Of a stretch of DNA of 59,290 nucleotides, positions 21,700 through 31,862 are shown one piece after another. The stretch spans positions 1 through 59,290 of the forward strand of contig JAOCPU010000092.1 of NCBI GenBank assembly GCA_035772785.1, given 5' to 3'. The translations under genes were made by a program, and so were the position numbers. The stretch's first letter is position 1, and each line of letters begins with the position of its first letter. The notes below the pieces were generated by a model. That model saw nothing but the letters and a program-made list of their open reading frames with translations. It made no database searches and was not told the DNA's origin. This DNA comes from Phlebiopsis flavidoalba. Taxonomy: Eukaryota > Basidiomycota > Agaricomycetes > Polyporales > Phanerochaetaceae.

Positions 21700-21766
21700 A
21701 AGGGATAGTGTAATCACTAATTTTAGCAATCAACAATAGAATAATTTTATTCTATTCCTAGCCCTT
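21700..21766 (+). promoter_or_regulatory. cloverleaf-like leader, copy 1
   Basis: AAGGGATAG pairs with CTAGCCCTT (one mismatch). Inside are a GTG TAAT CAC hairpin and a hairpin AATAGA ... TCTATT with loop ATAATTTTAT. Copy 2 at 22401-22467 keeps both stems but has a different loop (TTGAATTCAG). It lies 25 bp before an orphan ORF, while copy 2 lies 23 bp before cox3. A tRNA-like processing signal is the likely role. Confidence 0.6.
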
Positions 21767-21791
21767 GATATAATTAAATAAAAAAAAAAAT

Positions 21792-22400
21792 ATGTTACAA
21801 TTATTTAAAAACAAAAAATATGGCTTAAAAATTTTAACAGCAATAGTTGTTATGGGTCCTATGGTGTTCATCGCCTTAGTTCCTATGGGATGGAATGGGG
21901 AGTGGATATTATACGATCTAATAAAAAAATGATAATACTTTTTCCTTATTATCGGTACAAAATGTTATAGTGTATATCTTAGGCTTCTTTAAACCTGTAG
22001 CAGTAGAAGGTCATTTAGATGATTTAGTGGGTCAACAATTATTTATTCACTTTTTATTAATATTTGTTGTTATAGGGTTAATAATTATGTTTTTTTTTTT
22101 TATTTGTTATTGCATATTGTATATTATAATAAGGATTTTATCATAAAACGATTTGATAATAATAATAGATTTATAAAACTATATTTAAGATATCAAGTTA
22201 TATTAAGTAAAATAAGTCTTATAATATTACCTGTGTTTATATTATTGGGTTTAATAGAATTATTTGTTGGTCTTCATTTTCTTATTACACATCCTATTCC
22301 TTATGAGGAATTACCAGTAGACTTACATACTTACATATCCCTCCCTTCTACTCCATTAGGAACACCAGAGTATGCTCCCCTTCCCGATGCATCCGAATAA
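21792..22400 (+). pseudogene. orphan membrane protein ORF with cox3-type leader
   Basis: The start frame (MLQLFKNKKYGLKILTAIVV) runs into a GC cluster (21868-21897) that encodes FIALVPMGWNG, then stops near 21932. Other frames continue with DNTFSLLSVQNVIVYILGFF, a second hydrophobic stretch (LFIHFLLIFVVIGLIIM), and from 22104 a last part with one more helix. A GC cluster forms the end (SLPSTPLGTPEYAPLPDASE). Three membrane helices overall. Homopolymer runs (the T run at 22089-22099) may explain the frame changes. Family unknown. The cox3-like leader upstream hints that it is or was expressed. Confidence 0.5.
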
Positions 22401-22467
22401 AAGGGATAGTGTAATCACTAATTTTAGCAATCAACAATAGATTGAATTCAGTCTATTCCTAGCCCTT
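22401..22467 (+). promoter_or_regulatory. cloverleaf-like leader, copy 2, upstream of cox3
   Basis: The structure is that of 21700-21766, with a different hairpin loop (TTGAATTCAG) but the same stems. It lies 23 bp before the cox3 ATG at 22491 and begins where the previous orphan ORF ends. Confidence 0.6.
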
Positions 22468-22490
22468 GATATAATTAAAATAACAAATAC

Positions 22491-23315
22491 AATGGAATCC
22501 ATAAATAGAGAGTTTTATTACAAAAATTCCCCTTTCACTTGGTACCTGTCTCTCCTTGGCCTATTTTAGTTAGTTTTTTTCCTTGTTAAGTTTTACCCAA
22601 TCAGCAGTAATGTATATGCACGGGTATAACTACGGAGGTTTCTTTCTAACACTAGGATTTTCAATTACTACAATTGGTATGATTCTTTGGTTTAGAGATA
22701 TCATCAAAGAAGCATCCTACGAAGGTGCACACACACAAAACAAGTACAAAATGGTATAATGATAGGTTTTATATTATTTATCGTTAGTGAAGCATTTGCT
22801 TTCTTAAGTGTATTTTGGGCTTTCTTCCATTCAGCCTTATCACCAGCTATTGAAATAGGAGGATGCTGGCCACCTCAAGGTATAACAGCTTTAAATCCAT
22901 TTGCTATACCATTATTAAAAATACTATATTACTATTAAGTAGTGGTGCTTTTATCACTTATGCTCACCATGCTTTATTAGCTGGAGATAGAAAAGGTGGT
23001 GGTATAGAAGGTACACTAGTAACAATATGGTTAGCTATACTATTCACAGCTTTACAATATTATGAATATGTAGAAGCACCATTCACTATCACAGATTCAG
23101 TCTTTGGATCCGCATTCTTTGCTTCAACAGGATTACATGGATTACATGTTATAGTAGGAACTACATTTATACTTGTAGGTTTAATTAGAATGATTAACTA
23201 TCATTTTTCAACTACACATCATTTAGGATTCGAAGCAGCCATATTATATTGGCACTTTGTTGATGTGGTATGGTTATTTTTATTTATCGCAGTATATTAC
23301 TGGGGTACTAATTAG
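22491..23315 (+). CDS. cox3: cytochrome c oxidase subunit 3, four frameshifts
   Basis: This is the third core subunit of complex IV. Conserved pieces appear in successive frames: SPWPILVS (about 22550), VMYMHGYNYGGFFLTLGF (22606-22665), IKEASYEGAHT, SEAFAFLSVFWAFFHSALSP (22788-22845), GGCWPPQGI and, from 22930 on, LLSSGAFITYAHHALLAG to YWHFVDVVWLFLFIAVYYWG at 23309. The four shifts are near 22533 (missing C), 22577 (T run), 22738 (A run) and 22918 (A run). All are one or two bases and three lie in homopolymers, consistent with consensus error. Nothing else suggests inactivity. Confidence 0.92.
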
Positions 23316-23382
23316 CCATAATTCCCCCCCCCGCCATTATTATAAGTACCCTAAGGGTTATTACAAAATACGTAAACTATAT

Positions 23383-23660
23383 ATGAATCTCTCCTTATTT
23401 TTATTTTTAATTGGAATATTAGGATTTATTTTAAATAGAAAAAAAAAAATATTATCTTAATGATCATCGCTATTGAAATAATGCTATTAGCTGTTACATT
23501 ATTAGTTTTAATTAGTTCATTCAGTTTTGATGACGGTGTAGGACAAACATTTAGTATATTCATTATATCAATTGCAGGTGCAGAGTCAGTTATAGGTTTA
23601 AGTATTCTTGTAGCTTTTTATAGATTAAGAGGAAACATTTCACTTAGAACAACTTCATAA
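23383..23660 (+). CDS. nad4L: NADH dehydrogenase subunit 4L, one frameshift
   Basis: This is a small three-helix subunit of complex I. ATG at 23383 starts NLSLFLFLIGILGFILNRK. An 11-base A run near 23439-23449 breaks the frame, which resumes as ILMIIAIEIMLLAVTLLVLI, with the conserved glutamate, and AGAESVIGLSILVAFYRLRG. The last base of its stop TAA is the first base of the nad5 ATG, the usual fungal nad4L-nad5 overlap. The shift is probably an assembly error. Confidence 0.92.
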
Positions 23661-25645
23661 TGTATATTTCAATTTTAATTTTACCTTTATTAGGTTCACT
23701 TGTCTCAGGTTTACTGGGAAGAAAAATAGGTGTAACAGGTGCACACATAATAACTTGTACATGTTTAATACTATCTTCAATATTAGCTAGTGTAGCTTAT
23801 TATGAAGTAGGTATCTGCGGATCACCCGTCTCAATACATTTAGTTAATTGGGTAGATTCTGAATTTATGAGTATATCATGGGAATTCTTATTTGATCAAT
23901 TAACTGTGTCTATGTTTATTCCTGTACTTTACATATCTTCATTAATTCATATTTTCTCAACTGATTATATGTCACAAGATCCTCACAACCAAAGATTTTT
24001 CTCACATATTTATCTTTATTCACTTTCTTTATGTTATTATTAGTATCTGGTGCTAATTATTTTGTTATGTTTGTAGGTTGGGAAGGTATTGGAGTAGTTT
24101 CTTATTTATTAATTAACTTCTGGTTCACAAGATTACAAGCAAATAAAGCAGCTATACTAGCTTTAACTATGAATAGAGTAGGTGATATGGGTCTAAGTAT
24201 TGGATTTTTTGCTATTTTTGCCTTATTTGGTTCAATAGATTATGCAACTGTATTTAGTTTAGGTTCATTTATGAATGAAACAGCTATAACTATTATAGGT
24301 TTATTACTATTAACTGGAGCTATGGCTAAATCAGCTCAAATCCCATTACATAGCTGGCTACCTGGTTCAATGGAAGGTCCAACACCTGTTTCAGCTTTAA
24401 TCCATGCAGCTACATTGGTTACTGCAGGACTGTATCTATTAGTTAGATCATCTCCAATATTAGAATACAGTAGTACTGCATTATTAGTTATAACACTTGT
24501 AGGGGCTTCAACAGCCTTTTTTGCAGCTACATGTGGTCTAGTACAAAATGATTTAAAAAAAGAATAATAGCATTCAGTACTATATCTCAATTAGGATATA
24601 TGGTGATGGCTGTAGGTCTTTCACAATATAACGTAGCTTTAATGCACGTTGTTAACCATGCTTTCTTTAAAGCCTTATTATTCTTAGGAGCAGGTGCAGT
24701 AATCCATAGTTTTGCTGATCAACAAGATGTAAGAAAAATGGGAGGTTTAATCAACTTCTTACCATTTACATATACAGCGATGTTAGTTGGTTCACTATCA
24801 TTGTTAGCAACACCATGGTTAACTGGATTCTATAGTAAAGATTTAATCATAGAATTAGCCTATGCTCAATATAGCTTTAGTGGTACTTATGCTTATATTT
24901 TAGGAAGTATTACTGCAGGTTTAACTGCTTTTTATTCATTTAGATTAATTTCATTAGTATTCTTAACTGCACCTAATGGTCCTAAAACATCTTATTTAAA
25001 TTCACATGAAGCAAACTTAGCCGTTGTAATACCATTGTTTATATTAGCTTTATTTAGTATTTTCTTTGGTTACTTCGCTTCAGATATTTTTGTAGGTGTA
25101 GGTTCCGATTTCTTTGGTAATTCATTATTTATTCACCCTAATAACGTAAATTTAATAGAAGCTGAATTTAGTTTACCTTTATTAATTAAATTAACTCCAG
25201 CTATCTTAAGTTTATTGGGTGCATCAATTGCTGTGTACTTGTATCACTATCAACCTAATTTTATAATCGATGTGTCAAATAGAGAAATATATACATTCTT
25301 AAATGGTAAATATCTATTCGATGTTGTCTATAATAATTATATTATTGGTGCTGGGTTAAAACTTGGTTATATTATTTCTAAAGTTTTAGATAGAGGTGTA
25401 ATTGAACTTGTGGGACCTTACGGACTAAGTAATGTGTTAAGTAAAACAGGTACAAACATTAGTAAATTAGATACAGGAGTAATTACTACTTATTCACTTA
25501 TTACTTTACTTTAGCTCTATTATCTTTATTATTCTTAGTGTTCGCTCCTATCTTACTGGAAACTTCTATATTTAATTGGCTTGGTTCTGAAATTAGATTA
25601 TTTATCATATATCTAGCTGCTTTATGTTTCGCGCTTTCAAATTAA
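23660..25645 (+). CDS. nad5: NADH dehydrogenase subunit 5, three frameshifts
   Basis: This is the largest antiporter-like subunit of complex I. Frame one covers YISILILPLLGSLVSG to TDYMSQDPHNQRFFS. An extra CA at about 24003 shifts to frame two (MLLLVSGANYFVMFVGWEGI to CGLVQNDLK). An A run near 24553-24560 shifts to frame three (AFSTISQLGYMVMAVGLSQY onward), and a missing T near 25512 shifts the last 40 residues, ending FALSN with TAA 25643-25645. Length about 660 residues is normal. All conserved blocks are present, including HAATLVTAGLYLLVR. Confidence 0.94.
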
Positions 25646-25794
25646 TTTAAAAAATCCCCCTTTTTAATTCTCTTCACACCAATTCCCGGTACTAAGGATC
25701 CACTCCCTAAGGCGATGGGTAGTAATATAAAAAAGAGACAATAAATATTGCTATAGGCATATATAATATAACATAAATAATTTTATGTTTAATT

Positions 25795-27302
25795 TTTAGT
25801 AAGAATTTAATTTTGGTTCGGATTGAACGTTATTCAGTAGTTTAAGACATGCAAATCTTTTTTTTCTAATAGAAAAAAGGTGTAAAGGTGAGTATAATAG
25901 ATAAGATACCCTAAAGTCACTCTAAATAGGTGATAATATAAAGGAAGTTTTTCGCTTTAGGATTCTATTTATTCGGATTAGGTAGTAGGTAGGGTAAAGG
26001 CTACCTAGCCAACGATCCGGAGCTAAGCTTGATAGAGCCGATGGCCACATTGGGAATGAAATCTCCCTAGTAGTGTTAACTACCAGCAGTCTAGAATTTT
26101 AGTCAATGCTCGCAAGAGTGAACTAGCTAACTGAAATCTTAATAAGATAAGGTAAGGGAAAAAATAATGATACTACCTTACTATAGTGTTGTCTAAATAC
26201 CTGGTGCCAGAAGACTCGGTAAGGCCAGAAACGCGAACGTTAGTCCTAATAAACAGGCGTAAAGGGTATGTAGGCAGCTTTATTGTTCCTGTCCTTAGGG
26301 CTTCCCTAAAGATCGGGAGTGAGTACATAAAGATAGAATCTAGAAGAGGTCAATAACAAATAATGCTTAGAGTAGGGTTAAAATCCTTAGAAACTACAGT
26401 GGAATACTAATGGCGAAGGCATTTGACCAATAAAGATTGACGCTGAAAGACGAAGGTAAGGAGAGGAAATAGGCTTAGAGACCCATGAACCCCTTACAGT
26501 CAACGATGAATGGTAGTAATCAGGATATTAACTGGTTTCGAGGTTAACGCGATGACCATTCCGCCTTGTGAGTACGATTCCACAATTGAAAACAAAAAAA
26601 TTAGTCGGTCTCGAAGCAAACGAAGTGAAGCATGTTATTTAATACGATAACCCGCGTAAAATCTTACCAGTCCTTGTATAAAAATTATTGACTTTATTTC
26701 TAATAAAATTAATATGAGTATTTTTAATGCTTAATACAGGTGTTGCATGGCTGTCTTCAGTCCGTATCGTAAGAAGTTAGGTTAACTCCACAAACGGACG
26801 AAATCCCTTTTGTTAATTTATACTTAACATATAAGTGAGTTTGATAGAGACTCATTTAGGGGCTAAGACAAGTCGTTATGGCCCTTATGGACTGGGCTAT
26901 AGACGTGCCACAAGAACTTTAACAAAGTGATGCGATACCCTCTCAATACCCTTCATCGCCTTAGGGAGTTAAGGGGACTGAGAAATAAGGAGGAGCTAAT
27001 CATAAAAAAAGTTAATTTACTAAATTGTGCCGGATTGTCACCTGAAATTCGGTGACATGAAGCAGGAATTTCGAGTAATCGTTGATCATTAACGCAACGG
27101 TGAAGCTAGAATTCGTGATGAACTAACTGTCTGTCGCTGGGGCGAAGCTTAATTTGGTGGAAATAGGAGTATAGTTAATATTTTTCTTAGGTTCAGTTTT
27201 ATTACACCTTTGTTAATTTAACTAGCTTGACTTAAGTCAGTTAAGTGACATCTCAAAAGTCATAGCAGGGTAGCTGTGCTGGAAGGTGTAGCTGGATAAT
27301 AA
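25795..27302 (+). rRNA. rns: small subunit ribosomal RNA
   Basis: Conserved landmarks in order are CGGATTGAACGTT and ACATGCAAATC near the 5' end, GGTGCCAGAAGACTCGGTAA (the 530 loop, about 26204), ATGGCGAAGGCATTTGACC (about 26411), the CAGGTGTTGCATGGCTGTC region (about 26737), and near the 3' end the decoding-site stretch ending in GGAAGGTGTAGCTGG. Two GC clusters are inserted in variable helices, at 26286-26319 and about 26948-26975; the first is the same family as 16922-16956. Ends are estimated by comparison with the bacterial model. Confidence 0.93.
26286..26319 (-). repeat. GC cluster inside rns
   Basis: This palindromic cluster (CCTTAGGGCTTCCCTAAAG core) sits in the variable helix after the GCAGCTTTATTG stretch. 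The reverse orientation of the same element occurs at 16922-16956 and 31776-31809. The rRNA evidently tolerates it in a variable region. Confidence 0.7.
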
Positions 27303-27341
27303 AATAAAAATAAACCCCCTTTTTTGGGGATCGGAATGGTA

Positions 27342-27412
27342 GGGAGCTAGTTTAACGGCTAAAATATCTGCTTTACACTCAGATGACTCGGGGTTCGATT
27401 CCTCGGCTCCCT
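27342..27412 (+). tRNA. trnV: tRNA-Val (TAC)
   Basis: GGGAGCT pairs with GGCTCCC, anticodon TAC lies in TTTACAC, and the T-arm is CGGGG TTCGATT CCTCG. It starts about 40 bases after rns. Confidence 0.88.
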
Positions 27413-27484
27413 AAATAATCTCTACATCATTCACTCTTTACTTATCCACTGTTCCATTCACACCGGAGTAGAAGGGAAGGGAAC

Positions 27485-27572
27485 ACGAGGATGCCGTAAT
27501 TTGTAGTAGCCGGATGAATTTTAGGAATTCATGATATTCACTATCGTAAGAGTTCAAGTCTCTTTTCTCGTA
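27485..27572 (+). tRNA. trnL: tRNA-Leu (TAG)
   Basis: ACGAGGA pairs with TTCTCGT. The stem TGAAT/ATTCA encloses TTTAGGA, anticodon TAG. A long variable arm is present. Confidence 0.88.
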
Positions 27573-27612
27573 TTGTATTACTCTTCACTCATTCACACCA
27601 GGGAAGATTGAA

Positions 27613-27687
27613 AAAATCCTGTGCGGATTGGTACGCAATTTGTCTTCGAAGCAAATAACTATTGGTTCGAGCCCAATCGGGATTTTT
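27613..27687 (+). tRNA. trnR: tRNA-Arg (TCG)
   Basis: AAAATCC pairs with GGATTTT. TTTGT/GCAAA encloses CTTCGAA, anticodon TCG. The ends are approximate by one or two bases. Confidence 0.82.
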
Positions 27688-27711
27688 ATTTATTGATCGG
27701 GAAGTAAAAGA

Positions 27712-27787
27712 GGTAGAATTAGTTCAATCGGGTAGAATGACGTTTTTGTGGCAACGATGAAAAGAGTTCGAATCTCTTATTTTACCC
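27712..27787 (+). tRNA. trnH: tRNA-His (GTG)
   Basis: GGTAGAA pairs with TTTTACC, and the anticodon GTG lies in TTGTGGC. The T run before it makes the loop one base too long, probably a homopolymer error. Confidence 0.78.
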
Positions 27788-27894
27788 TGATTATTTAATT
27801 GGTCTATTCCTACCACTCCATCATACTCTAGTGCACCTAAGGGTAGGAGCAGGTACAAGGGAAGGGAGGAGTAGGACCTAATATATTTATTAAT

Positions 27895-27966
27895 GGTATA
27901 ATAGTTAAATGGTATAACATGTGTCAAGCCAGGCTTATATTACCGGTTCAAATCCGGTTTATATAC
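27895..27966 (+). tRNA. tRNA-like sequence, anticodon unclear
   Basis: A good D-arm (GTTAAATGGTATAAC) and T-arm (ACCGG TTCAAAT CCGGT) are present. The acceptor pairs except at one position, but the anticodon arm (GTGTC AAGCCA GGCTT) is poor, with a six-base loop lacking the usual T33. It is either a degenerate tRNA next to the plasmid block or one damaged by an indel. Confidence 0.4.
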
Positions 27967-27995
27967 TATTATAAATAATAATGTTAATGATGAAT

Positions 27996-28027
27996 AAACA
28001 AGTTTTACTTAGATTGCTAAATTCTTA
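27996..28027 (+). repeat. copy of the cob start region
   Basis: AACAAGTTTTACTTAGATTG, then a C for G difference and TAAATTCTTA, repeats 44559-44588 at the start of cob. It lies at the border between mitochondrial tRNAs and the type 2 polymerase block, so it may be a recombination scar. Confidence 0.7.
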
Positions 28028-28030
28028 CGG

Positions 28031-30821
28031 CTTTCATTCGTACCCCCTCTGACTTATCGTATGAAGTAAACTATCATGGTGAATCTCCTGGTGTAACACC
28101 TATTACTGTTGTAGCTGAGGAAATATCTACAGATAAACGAATGCTTACCGTCTATTTAAATAATGTTCATAGAATCGAGGGGAAATACGCCTACGAACAG
28201 ATATTTAAAATACTTACTACGAATAAAGTAATTAAAAAATTCGCTAAACATAAAATTGTATTTATTACAGGTAGATACAATGATGACATTGAAGCTGCAT
28301 TACACCCTAATATCTTAATTCATAACAGAACTACTTTCAGACAATAGTCCTAGGGGAAGGAATCAAATTGTTAACCATGTGTCCGAACAATATATATCAG
28401 GTGATCCAGGTTACTCACACAAAGTGTCGTGTTAACATATAAAGTTGTGATATGGAATGCTGACCACGCCTTAAATAGTAAGTTAAAAATAACTAAAGTA
28501 GCTTCTGGTAAATTAAAATCACAGTTTACACCTGCTAATACTCGACAGTATCACTCTGGATCCGTTGCATCCATAACAATTAACCCCTTTACAGGCTTTC
28601 ACACACCTTCTTTATTATTTAGTTCTATTAAATCTAAATTAATAATGAACAGTTATAACAGAGTTTCTAATTTATTTGTACACACCAAAAGAAAAAGTAA
28701 ATTGTTGAAAGGACATATAAATCCTTTAACTAGAAGAACAGATATTAAGTCAGATAAAGATAAAATCAATGGCTTTTTTAAATACATTCAGTACTTTAGA
28801 CTTGGAGACCATGGACTGGAACGGCGAACAAATGCCAATATCTATATCTATATCAAGTATTCGAGCTAATAAAAGAGTTGTAAGTGATTTCTTTATCATT
28901 GATAGTACTAAATTGGTTTACGAATCTAATGGTTTACCTAGTGCTGTAACTTTAAATCTAGCTATCGATAATATGTGGACTGAATTCTTTGATTTCCTTG
29001 CAAGTAAAAGACATGCTAGTTATAGAACAATCTTTGTACATAATTTAGGTTCATTTGATGGGTTGTTCATATTCAAATACTTATGTAAGTTAAATAAGTC
29101 GGAGACCCCGACAATTATGCTGGATGGTTCAAATAACTTTTTATTAAAATTAGTACTTACATAGATCCTGACTTTAATGATCCCCGAAAAAAAATTAGTT
29201 TAAATAGAATTAACTTTATTGATTCTTGCCGAATATTTCCTATATCTCTCGATAAACTTTGCGAAATGTTTGGGTAAAAGTCAGGCTTATGACAGTGGAT
29301 TCAACAAATTCAGCTTATTTAGTAAACGAAAAATATTAAATTATTAAATAACTTTATTAAATATTCAAAACAAGATACTTTATGCTTACTTAAAGCATTG
29401 AGTGTAGCTCAAGAACAATACTATAACGACTATAAAGTTGATATTACTAATTGTTTATCTGCAAGTAATATGGCTATGAAAATATACAGATCTAATTTTA
29501 TGTCTGTTCCAATACCAATATTGAAAGATAGTGAAGATAGATTCGTTAGAAACTCATATTGTTCCTAAGGGAGTGGCGGGGCTACGGACATCTATAAAGC
29601 AATTGTAGAGTGTTTACATTACATCGATGTTAATAGTTTATACCCTTATGCCATGTTGAAATCCATGCCCTTGGCTTTATTAGAGGTGATTAAAAACCCT
29701 ATAGATTTTGACTTAAATAACTTCTTTGGTTTTATGTTCCTAAGGGAGTAAGTAGAGGTTTACTGCCCTGAGACTTGCAAAAGACCTATGTTACCACTAA
29801 AATATGAAGGTAAAACTATTTATCCTACGGGTACTTGGACGGGTACCTATTTCTCTGAGGAGTTGAAAGCGGTGTGTGCATTAAATTTAGGCTATCAGTT
29901 TAATATACTAGAGGCTCATAGATACAGTAGTGGTAATATCTTTGATAAGTTTATCAGTCATTTTTACGAAATTAAAAAAACTAGCACTGGTTCTAAAAAA
30001 TTCCTAAGTAATTGTGTCTGAATAGCCTGTACGGGATGTTCGGTAGACAGCAGGAGGTTAATGATGTTGTTGTAGTCTCTGGTAAAACATTACATAGCTT
30101 ATCTTTGACTAGAATCATTAATACTTTCAGTAAAGTTGATGATGATTTGTACTTAGTAAGTATGTCCAATAATATTAATACAGATCTATTAAAAGAGTTG
30201 AATGTGACTCTATCGAGTGAATACGTATCTCCGCAAATGTCAGTGAATACGAATGTAGCTATCGCTTCAGCAGTGACTGCGTACGGAAGGATATTAATGA
30301 TGCAATATAAAGTGTTAGATTGTGTTGTTTATAGTGATACGGATTCTTTATTTACTACAGACTTAAAACCTTTTACTCATCTTATCGGAGATGAATTAGG
30401 AGAATTCGTTCCTAAGGATCCTAAGGGAGTAGATGAGTTAGACGGGTTGATTATAGATAATGCTATCTTTCTAGGTATTAAACAATATGGCTTTCAATAC
30501 ACTGATAAATCCGGGAAAGTGATTACTAAATCTGTGTTCGCAGGTGTCAAAAGAGATAGTTTATCTTATGATCAGTTGGTTTCTTTATTTAATGGAGGTT
30601 TTGTAAGAATAACTAATAAAGACAGATTCTTTAGATCTATGACTAATTTCACTATTAAAATCAAAGATGTGGAAAGTATAGTTAGAGTTAATAGTGACAA
30701 AGAATTAGTTGATAATGAATACTTACCTAAACATGTCCAGTTATTGGATAGGGGCTCCAATATTAAACCTTATTTAAATAATATTAATAACACCTACACT
30801 AAAATTATCAAATTGGTTTAA
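28031..30821 (+). pseudogene. dpo: family B DNA polymerase, type 2, copy E, near full length
   Basis: This is the most complete type 2 copy. The N-terminal part (28141-28347) contains KFAKHKIVFITGRYNDDIE. A GC element (28348-28357) follows, and a further segment leads into Exo I (FSTLDLETMDW, about 28786), Exo II (FVHNLGSFDGLFIFKYL, about 29032), Exo III (YSKQDTLCLLKAL, about 29363), SYxGGATDIY, Pol A (YIDVNSLYPYAM, about 29620), Pol B (CLNSLYGMFGR, about 30015) and Pol C (YSDTDSLFTT, about 30330). In-frame stops lie only inside elements at 29572-29583 and 29739-29750; other breaks are one-base shifts (28430, 29160-29290, 30010). Shared elements with copy B argue for a common ancestor that already had them. 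Confidence 0.78.
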
Positions 30822-30924
30822 TACTACTACAACTACATCTCGGGAGTAGAAACCCCCATTCCATCGCCTTAGGGAATGATTATCCAGAATCCTGAACTCA
30901 AACGACACTCAATTCACTAAAATA

Positions 30925-31050
30925 GGGTGTTTTGTAAAGCAAATCTAGGCGCTTGCAATCGGGAATATTTATACAATTTATATTATTAGTGATTGGCAAT
31001 AGACCTGCGCTACTAGGTATTATCTATAAATATAATGGTCACCCTGTACT
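30925..31050 (+). repeat. plasmid tail motif, copy after dpo E
   Basis: The phrase AAAGCAAATCTAGGCGCTTG and CAATCGGG, then GACCTGCGCTACTAGGTATT and ATGGTCACCC, recurs after copy B (11780-11885) and at 55570-55675. It lies just past the polymerase gene each time and could be a transcript end or part of a plasmid terminus. Confidence 0.5.
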
Positions 31051-31083
31051 ATTCAAGACACTGACCCAGAGAATATTCAACTT

Positions 31084-31708
31084 ATGGTAAACATTGACTC
31101 CGAGGGGGAAATAATTGTTGTTATACGAAGAAATAGGTACGATCTTTCGCATGAGGATCAATATCACGGTATTGATGTAAATGTTGCTATAGCCGGATGG
31201 ATTCCGGCAGGGGGAAGGGTGTATATGGATTACCTACTTAACTATTCAGCACACAACGTGTATTATACTGATACAGATTGTTTTGTTATCGATAGACCTC
31301 TATCAGAGGTTATGATATCAGATCAAATCGGTTCATTTAAATTAGAACACGTTATTAAAAAAGCTGTATTCCTTGCCCCGAAAGTCTATGCGTATGTACT
31401 AGAGGACGGGAGAGAGGTAATTAATTAAAGTTAAAGGATTAACAGCAGAAGCATTATCAAATCATAATATCCATTTCGATGACATGGAAAAAAAACTATT
31501 AGTTAGAGATGCATCACTTGAATTAAATCAAGATAAATGGTAAAAAGATGTTATGTCCGGGACTATTGATGTTAGAAAAGTAGCATATCAGTTAAAAACT
31601 ACAGCTAACAAAAGAGACTCCTTGTACATAAATAATGTATTCACTGCTACACGACCTTTTACATATTCTGATATAATAAGAGAAGAGTCTCTTGCTAGAT
31701 CAATTTAA
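31084..31708 (+). pseudogene. dpo: family B DNA polymerase, type 3, C-terminal fragment F
   Basis: The fragment begins inside the palm domain (HGIDVNVAIAG) and has Pol C (YYTDTDCFVID, about 31260). KAVFLAPKVYAYVLEDGRE follows, then after a shift near 31427 VKGLTAEALSNHN and the C-terminus VAYQLKTTANKRDSLYINNV, ending at TAA 31706-31708. One in-frame TAA replaces a Phe codon near 31541. The exonuclease half is absent. It lies directly behind the type 2 copy E and its tail motif. Confidence 0.72.
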
Positions 31709-31862
31709 CCCCCTTCCATCCCATAGGAACTAAGGACAGGAACGGTATGTGTATTGGACTCGAACCAATATCTTACTCCCGATCTTTAGGGAAGCCCTAA
31801 GGACAGGAATGGATTCGCAACTCCTATGTTTTCTCCATTAAACTAATACATATATTTGATAC

